Origin: UBA1724 sp963611685
GTDB taxonomy: Bacteria; Verrucomicrobiota; Lentisphaeria; Oligosphaerales; Oligosphaeraceae
Assembly: GCA_963611685.1 (NCBI GenBank)
Contig: CAVDSU010000087.1
Location: 1-9,469 of the forward strand
Direction: 5' to 3'
Length of the DNA stretch: 9,469 nt
Below the pieces are notes generated by a model. That model made no database searches and was not told where the DNA came from. It saw only the letters and a program-made list of their open reading frames with translations. Every line of letters begins with the position of its first letter. Position 1 is the first letter of the stretch. Positions 6,318 to 9,469 of this stretch are shown piece after piece. The position numbers were made by a program, and so were the translations under genes.

Positions 6318-8084
6318 CTACCGGGTTCCACGACCGCCACGGAAGGGCGGACGACGATCGCCGCCGGAACGTCCGCCGAAGGAGACGGATCCGCCACGGG
6401 AGCCGCCGCCGAAAGAGCCACGGGAGCCGCCGCGGGAACCGCCACGGGAGCCGCCGCCGCGGCGCTCGCCGCCCTCCTGGGCACGGGGCCTGGGAGAGGC
6501 CACGGGCTTGGGCATGACCAGCATCTCCTCGGGGGGCTGGACAGTCGGCAGGGCACGGCCGATGTACTCCTCGATCTCGGGCATGACGAAGGCGCAGTCC
6601 TCGTCGGCGAAGGAGATGGCGCGTCCCTGGTGGCCGGCGCGGGCGGTGCGTCCCACGCGGTGGACGTAGTCCTCGGCCTCGTAGGGAAGATCGTAGTTGA
6701 AGACGTGGGTGATGTCGTCCACCTGGATGCCACGGCCGGCCACGTCGGTGGCCACCACCACCTTCACGGTGCCATTGCGGAAGGCCTCCAGGATGTTCAG
6801 GCGGCGATTCTGGTTGACGTCGCCCGAGAGCATCTCGCAGGGAATCCCGTAGCGCTGGAGCTCGGCGTGGAGCTCCTCCACGTCCCGGCGGCGGTTGCGG
6901 AAGATGAGGGCGCGGTGGACATCCTCGTGCTGGAGGACCCACAGGATGATGGACAGCTTTTCCTGGGTGGTGCAGGCATACACGGTCTCGTTGACGCCCT
7001 CGGCCACCACGCGCTCGGGCTCCACTTCCAGCACGGCGGGATCGGGACGCATCCAGCGGCTGGCCAGCGCCATGATGTCGTGGGAGAGGGTGGCGCTGAA
7101 GAGCATGGTCTGGCGCTCTTCCTTGGGCGGCAGGTAGTTGATGATCCGCTTGACGTCCGGGATGAAGCCCATGTCCAGCATGCGGTCGGCCTCGTCCAAA
7201 ATCAGGACCTTCAGCATGGAGGTGTCGATGACGCGCTTCTGCAGGAAGTCGATGAGCCGTCCGGGAGTGGCGACAATGAGGTCGCATCCCGCCTGGAGGA
7301 GCCGGCGCTGGCGCTCGTAGTCCATGCCGCCGAAGACGGCCACGGTGCGCAGGGTGGTGTAGACGCTCAGGTTATCGGCGTCCTTGGCAATCTGGATGGC
7401 CAGCTCGCGGGTGGGCGCCAGGACCAACGCGAAGGGCTGGTTGAGCTTGCGCTTGTCGGGGCAACGCACGAATTGGTCCAGCATGGAGAGCAGAAAGACC
7501 GCGGTCTTGCCGGTGCCGGTCTGCGCCTTTCCCGCCAGGTCCTTGCCCGTAATGGCCACCGGCAACGCCAAGCCCTGGATCGGCGTGCACTTCTGGAAGC
7601 CCATGTCGTCCAGGGCAGCACGCAAAATCTCGCGGCACAACGGGAAGTCCTGGAAGTACTTCACGCCCTCTTCACGATTCGCAATGGCGGGCGGCTGCCA
7701 ATCCCCTACCCTCTTCTTGTCCAAAATCCGATGCGCACGCTCCTCACCAAGCTTGGAGTCCTCGCCCGCCTCCAAAATCTCCTGCGCAACCGGCAACGGC
7801 TGACGCGCCGGACGACTGGGACGCGACGACTCACGCCCCTGGAAGGAGACGCCACCACGGCCACCACGCGGAGAACGGGCGGAAGAACCGCCCTCCCCTT
7901 CGCCACCCTCAAAACGACGACGACGCGGGGGACGATTCTCGCTCTTTTCCCCAGAAGCGGCAGGGACGTCCTTCTTTGCGGTATCGGCAGTCTTGTCGGC
8001 GGCAGCAGGGGAGTCGTTGCGGGAATGGGATCCAAAAAGGGAACGAATGCCCCTCAGGGCACGCTGAAATAGGTTGATACTCAA
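6318..8084 (-). CDS. DEAD-box ATP-dependent RNA helicase, RhlB-like, with Gly/Arg/Ser-rich tail
   Basis: Unwinds RNA duplexes and remodels RNA-protein complexes using ATP. From the start chosen here it has 588 residues. Residues 1-18 (SINLFQRALRGIRSLFG) are amphipathic; 19-110 are low-complexity and basic. The core shows the Q motif (F146 to Q170, CTPIQ), motif I AQTGTGKT (187-194), Ia PTRELA (224-229), Ib TPGRL (273-277), II DEAD (297-300), III SAT (330-332), V ATDVAGRG (445-452) and VI HRVGRTAR (475-482). Residues 538-588 are an SRGGSRGG-type tail, a common RNA-binding extension. The stretch WQPPAIANREEGVKYFQDF (129-147) resembles RhlB; RhlE or DeaD-like roles cannot be excluded. I chose TTG at 8082-8084 because AGGAG ends six bases upstream. 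A GTG at 8127-8129 would add 15 residues but lacks a ribosome site. It is the first gene of its unit. Confidence 0.93.
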   Translation of the reverse strand: MSINLFQRALRGIRSLFGSHSRNDSPAAADKTADTAKKDVPAASGEKSENRPPRRRRFEGGEGEGGSSARSPRGGRGGVSFQGRESSRPSRPARQPLPVAQEILEAGEDSKLGEERAHRILDKKRVGDWQPPAIANREEGVKYFQDFPLCREILRAALDDMGFQKCTPIQGLALPVAITGKDLAGKAQTGTGKTAVFLLSMLDQFVRCPDKRKLNQPFALVLAPTRELAIQIAKDADNLSVYTTLRTVAVFGGMDYERQRRLLQAGCDLIVATPGRLIDFLQKRVIDTSMLKVLILDEADRMLDMGFIPDVKRIINYLPPKEERQTMLFSATLSHDIMALASRWMRPDPAVLEVEPERVVAEGVNETVYACTTQEKLSIILWVLQHEDVHRALIFRNRRRDVEELHAELQRYGIPCEMLSGDVNQNRRLNILEAFRNGTVKVVVATDVAGRGIQVDDITHVFNYDLPYEAEDYVHRVGRTARAGHQGRAISFADEDCAFVMPEIEEYIGRALPTVQPPEEMLVMPKPVASPRPRAQEGGERRGGGSRGGSRGGSRGSFGGGSRGGSVSFGGRSGGDRRPPFRGGRGTR

Positions 8085-8090
8085 AATGAA

Positions 8091-8095
8091 CTCCT
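8091..8095 (-). promoter_or_regulatory. ribosome binding site deciding the helicase start
   Basis: Minus-strand AGGAG lies six bases before the TTG at 8084-8082. It is the only good ribosome site near the start of the frame and favours TTG over the upstream GTG at 8129. An ATT three bases closer to AGGAG is less likely. TTG starts often lower translation, which may matter for an RNA helicase. Confidence 0.65.
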
Positions 8096-8160
8096 GATAA
8101 AACGTAGAAAAAAACGCGCGGCTAACCACTATGCGGAAAGGCCTTCTGCGCAGATTGCTT

Positions 8161-8166
8161 AATATA
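8161..8166 (-). promoter_or_regulatory. possible -10 box of the helicase promoter
   Basis: Minus-strand TATATT is the best -10-like hexamer upstream of the helicase. It would leave a leader of roughly 70 bases before the TTG. No good -35 is found 16-18 bases upstream (TCCTAA is the closest position), so either the promoter is weak or activated, or this is an AT-rich coincidence. The leader holds a partly palindromic stretch around AAGGCCTT and a T-rich run before the ribosome site. Confidence 0.3.
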
Positions 8167-8340
8167 CTGTCCCCTAGCAGGACTTAGGACACACCCAAGG
8201 AGACGACACACCGCCCCAACCCCACGCCTTCAACACCCCCCAGAAATGCCAACAATTTTCCCACCCAGCTATACCGACGACTCCCACCCCGCAACACCAG
8301 CGATTCCACCCACTATGCCGACGACTCACCCCGCAATATC

Positions 8341-8427
8341 AGCGGCTCACCCCAAGCGACACCGGCCGGCTCTCCTCCGCAATACCGACGGCTCCCGCCG
8401 CAACGCCGCGCTCCGGCTCTCCTCCGC
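8341..8427 (+). repeat. higher-order repeat copy 1 within the tandem array
   Basis: These 87 bases recur at 8477-8563, 136 bases later, with the same length and about six substitutions and no indel. The block spans four small units, including the distinctive GGCCGGCTCTCCTCCGCAAT and GCGCTCCGGCTCTCCTCCGC variants. This shows that several units were duplicated together after the small units had diverged. Confidence 0.8.
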
Positions 8428-8476
8428 AATGCCAGCGACTCACCCCGCAACGCCGATGACTCCACCACGCAATGCC

Positions 8477-8563
8477 AGCGATTCACCCCAAGCGACACCG
8501 GCCGGCTCTCCTCCGCAATGCCGACGATTCCCACCGCAACGCCGCGCTCCGGCTCTCCTCCGC
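8477..8563 (+). repeat. higher-order repeat copy 2 within the tandem array
   Basis: Second copy of the 87-base block that starts at 8341. The differences are mostly transitions (for example GG to GA and GC to AT changes), consistent with ageing after a single multi-unit duplication. Confidence 0.8.
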
Positions 8564-8688
8564 GACACCGACGATTTTCCCACCGCTATACCGGCCGGCT
8601 CTACCCAACCCGCCACTCATGCTGCCTCCCCCAAAGACGCCACGACAACACGATCGCCGTCATGAAAAATCATGGAAAGTCATATCCC

Positions 8689-8700
8689 ACCCCCGGGGGT
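8689..8700. repeat. perfect 12 bp palindrome ACCCCCGGGGGT
   Basis: Sits at the left edge of inverted-repeat element 1 and is repeated exactly at the left edge of element 2 (9276-9287). The right ends have only CCCCCGGGAT, so the full palindrome marks one side of the element. Confidence 0.7.
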
Positions 8701-8860
8701 ATCTACTTGACGCGACCGATTGACAAAGCCCCCCGAAATCTCTCGCTTTCGGGAACAAATCCAGTCCTTTCGCAATATTCCCCACCTATGCAAGCGCCCC
8801 AAAATACGACATCCGCGGCGACATCCCCAAAACCAGTCTCGTCAAGTTGATACCCCCGGG
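8692..8860. mobile_element. MITE-like element, copy 1 (169 bp core with 21 bp terminal inverted repeats)
   Basis: The left end at 8692-8712 and right end at 8840-8860 are inverted copies of CCCGGGGGTATCAACTTGAC plus G, with one mismatch in the left end (T for A). Weaker inverted similarity extends inward (GACGNGACNGNTT) and outward, so that about 8671-8877 (207 bp, CATG...ATG) is one long imperfect palindrome. No transposase is encoded. Size, terminal inverted repeats and multiple copies fit a miniature inverted-repeat element or a structured intergenic repeat. A target-site duplication cannot be identified because the flanks are themselves duplicated. An internal CCCGAAA/TTTCGGG hairpin occurs in this copy. 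Confidence 0.6.
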
Positions 8861-8905
8861 ATTATAACTTTCAGATGCCCTTGCAATCCAAATAGTTAGG
8901 AATAC

Positions 8906-8964
8906 CCGCATTTTCTTCCGCACACTTTTCCCTGAGGGGAAAACAGTCCTTCCGAGATCCCCGG
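8906..8964. repeat. hairpin repeat, copy 1 (59 bp)
   Basis: Begins CCGCATTTTCTTCC and ends TTCCGAGATCCCCGG. At its centre is a perfect 7 bp stem, TTTTCCC-TGAG-GGGAAAA (8926-8943), which could act as a weak two-way terminator or RNA structure. The second copy starts 81 bases later. Confidence 0.8.
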
Positions 8965-8986
8965 GCTGCGCAATCGCCACCAGACT

Positions 8987-9044
8987 CCGCATTTTCTTCC
9001 ATGCACTTTTCCCTGGGGGAAAACAGTCCTTCCGAGATCCCCGG
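8987..9044. repeat. hairpin repeat, copy 2 (58 bp)
   Basis: Same ends as copy 1 and the same perfect stem (9007-9023), but the loop is TGG instead of TGAG. The left shoulder also varies (CATGCAC for CGCACAC). Stem kept and loop changed is the pattern expected if structure matters; two copies are too few to be sure. Confidence 0.8.
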
Positions 9045-9072
9045 ACACGGAGGGCACATCGCGGGGGCACAT

Positions 9073-9196
9073 CGCCTCATCCTACGGCGGGTTGGTGTCT
9101 TCGGCATGCCTGAGGCGTAGCGGACGATGCATCCCGCCTCACTCAACGGCGGGATCGTGCCAGCGGCGTGCCTGAGGCGTAGCGGAGTATGCATTC
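9073..9196. repeat. 62 bp tandem duplication (two copies plus a partial third)
   Basis: Copies start with CGCCTCA at 9073 and 9135, and a third CGCCTCA begins at 9197 just before the second long direct repeat. Shared cores are ACGGCGGG and GCCTGAGGCGTAGCGG, then TGCAT near the end. TGAGGCG (9111-9117, 9173-9179) is the exact reverse complement of CGCCTCA, so each copy can fold internally or pair with its neighbour. The period of 62 is not a multiple of three. Confidence 0.78.
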
Positions 9197-9211
9197 CGCC
9201 TCACCCTCCCG

Positions 9212-9469
9212 CTCCCCCAAAGACAACCACGACAACACGGTTGCCGTCATGAAGAATCATGAAAAGTTGTATTCCACCCCCGGGGGTATCAACTTGACGC
9301 GACCGATTGACAACGCCCCCAAAATTCTCTCGTTTTCGGGAACAAATCCAGTCCCTTCGCAATATTCCCCACCTATGCAAGCGAGCCAAAATACGACATC
9401 CGCGGCGGCATCCACAAAACCAGTCTCGTCAAGTTGATACCCCCGGGATTATAACTTTCAGATGCCCTT
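9212..9469 (+). repeat. long direct repeat, copy 2 (runs off the window end)
   Basis: Second copy of the segment at 8626-8882, cut by the window edge after GATGCCCTT. Identity to copy 1 remains perfect over the last 35 or so bases, so the match most likely continues beyond the window. Confidence 0.93.
9279..9447. mobile_element. MITE-like element, copy 2 (169 bp core with 21 bp terminal inverted repeats)
   Basis: Ends at 9279-9299 and 9427-9447 are perfect inverted copies over 21 bases (CCCGGGGGTATCAACTTGAC plus G). The core length, 169, equals that of copy 1, with substitutions but no indel between them. The imperfect palindrome extends to about 9258-9464, again 207 bp as in copy 1. The internal hairpin is weaker here (CCCAAAA against TTTTCGGG). 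No transposase gene is seen. Confidence 0.62.

Larger units (their letters stand above)
8245..8606. repeat. degenerate 21-26 bp tandem repeat array, about 15 units
   Basis: Units such as GACGACTCACCCCGCAATRYC follow one another with lengths of 25, 23, 21, 21, 23, 23, 21, 26, 21, 22, 23, 23, 21, 26 and 23 bases, most ending in RYACC or AAYGCC. The plus strand is C-rich and poor in G-runs, giving a strong base skew unlike the gene block. On the minus strand one 21-base unit would read as GESLALR, but the 22, 23 and 26 base units break that frame, so I do not call a gene. The array shows higher-order structure, annotated separately. Confidence 0.8.
8626..8882 (+). repeat. long direct repeat, copy 1 (about 257 bp)
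   Basis: Matches 9212-9469 with about 20 substitutions and one single-base indel, roughly 92% identity counted by eye. It begins at CTCCCCCAAAGAC and continues through the inverted-repeat element to GATGCCCTT, where the second copy meets the window end, so the true right boundary is unknown. The two starts are 586 bases apart. Confidence 0.93.

Noticed and set aside
5629..7287. Upstream extension of the fusion-gene frame to 1452 residues
   Set aside because: The extension crosses the terminator and runs through the TrmH and helicase genes in another frame with low-complexity Arg/Pro/Gly content; the ATG at 5628 has a ribosome site and starts a typical acyltransferase anchor.
6630..8072. 480-codon open frame on the plus strand opposite the helicase
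   Set aside because: Antisense shadow of the DEAD-box gene without any domain.
8221..8242. Possible minus-strand G-quadruplex (runs of G4, G4 and G6)
   Set aside because: Only three clear G-runs with one long loop of about 12 bases; insufficient to support the call.
8246..8665. 139-codon open frame across the tandem array
   Set aside because: Low-complexity Pro/Ala/Thr/Arg translation of a mini-satellite; unit lengths of 21, 22, 23 and 26 do not preserve frame.
8871..9194. Minus-strand 107-codon frame with repeated REKC-EENA peptides
   Set aside because: The peptide repeat only mirrors the two hairpin repeats. Their one-base loop difference shifts the frame between copies, and the 62 bp repeats also break periodicity of three.
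8626..9469. CRISPR array
   Set aside because: The repeats are long (58 to 257 bp), few, and lack uniform short repeats with unique spacers of constant length; no cas gene is nearby.

Overview
The window is a GC-rich bacterial chromosome segment. Seven protein genes, all on the minus strand, fill positions 86-8084. They are followed on the plus-strand map (upstream in transcription) by about 1.3 kb without a credible gene, packed with several unrelated repeat families. The phylum cannot be fixed from this alone. Gene content and style (riboflavin synthase plus bifunctional RibD, a Bacteroidetes-style TrmH, a DUF2304/GT2 pair, a PlsC-ACP-ligase fusion, a Gly/Arg-tailed DEAD-box helicase) fit a Gram-negative bacterium. 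A PVC-type organism (Verrucomicrobiota/Lentisphaerota) is a low-confidence guess.

Read in transcription order (right to left), the first unit is an RNA-metabolism pair. It holds an RhlB-like DEAD-box RNA helicase (6318-8084, most likely a TTG start behind AGGAG) and a TrmH/SpoU-family RNA 2'-O-methyltransferase (5727-6293). A clear intrinsic terminator (5676-5703) ends it. The second unit begins 48 bases further on and holds five close-packed genes. These are an 899-residue acyltransferase-ACP-acyl ligase fusion (2929-5628), a DUF2304 membrane protein (2575-2928, abutting), a family-2 glycosyltransferase (1820-2578, ATGA overlap), ribD (722-1768) and ribE (86-715, 6-base gap). The first three suggest lipid or envelope glycoconjugate work. 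ribD and ribE supply three steps of riboflavin synthesis: the deaminase and reductase (RibD) and the final dismutation (RibE). No FMN riboswitch is visible before ribD.

The repeat island (about 8245-9469) contains four things: (1) a degenerate 21-26 bp tandem array with an 87 bp higher-order duplication; (2) two direct copies, about 92% identical, of a segment of at least 257 bp, each holding a 169 bp core bounded by 21 bp inverted repeats, like a MITE; (3) two copies of a 58-59 bp repeat built around a TTTTCCC/GGGAAAA hairpin with variable loop; (4) a 62 bp tandem duplication. The second inverted-repeat element runs to the window edge, so the array probably continues. Substitution pattern and frame analysis argue that these repeats act as DNA or RNA rather than protein. 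They are the least explained part of the window.
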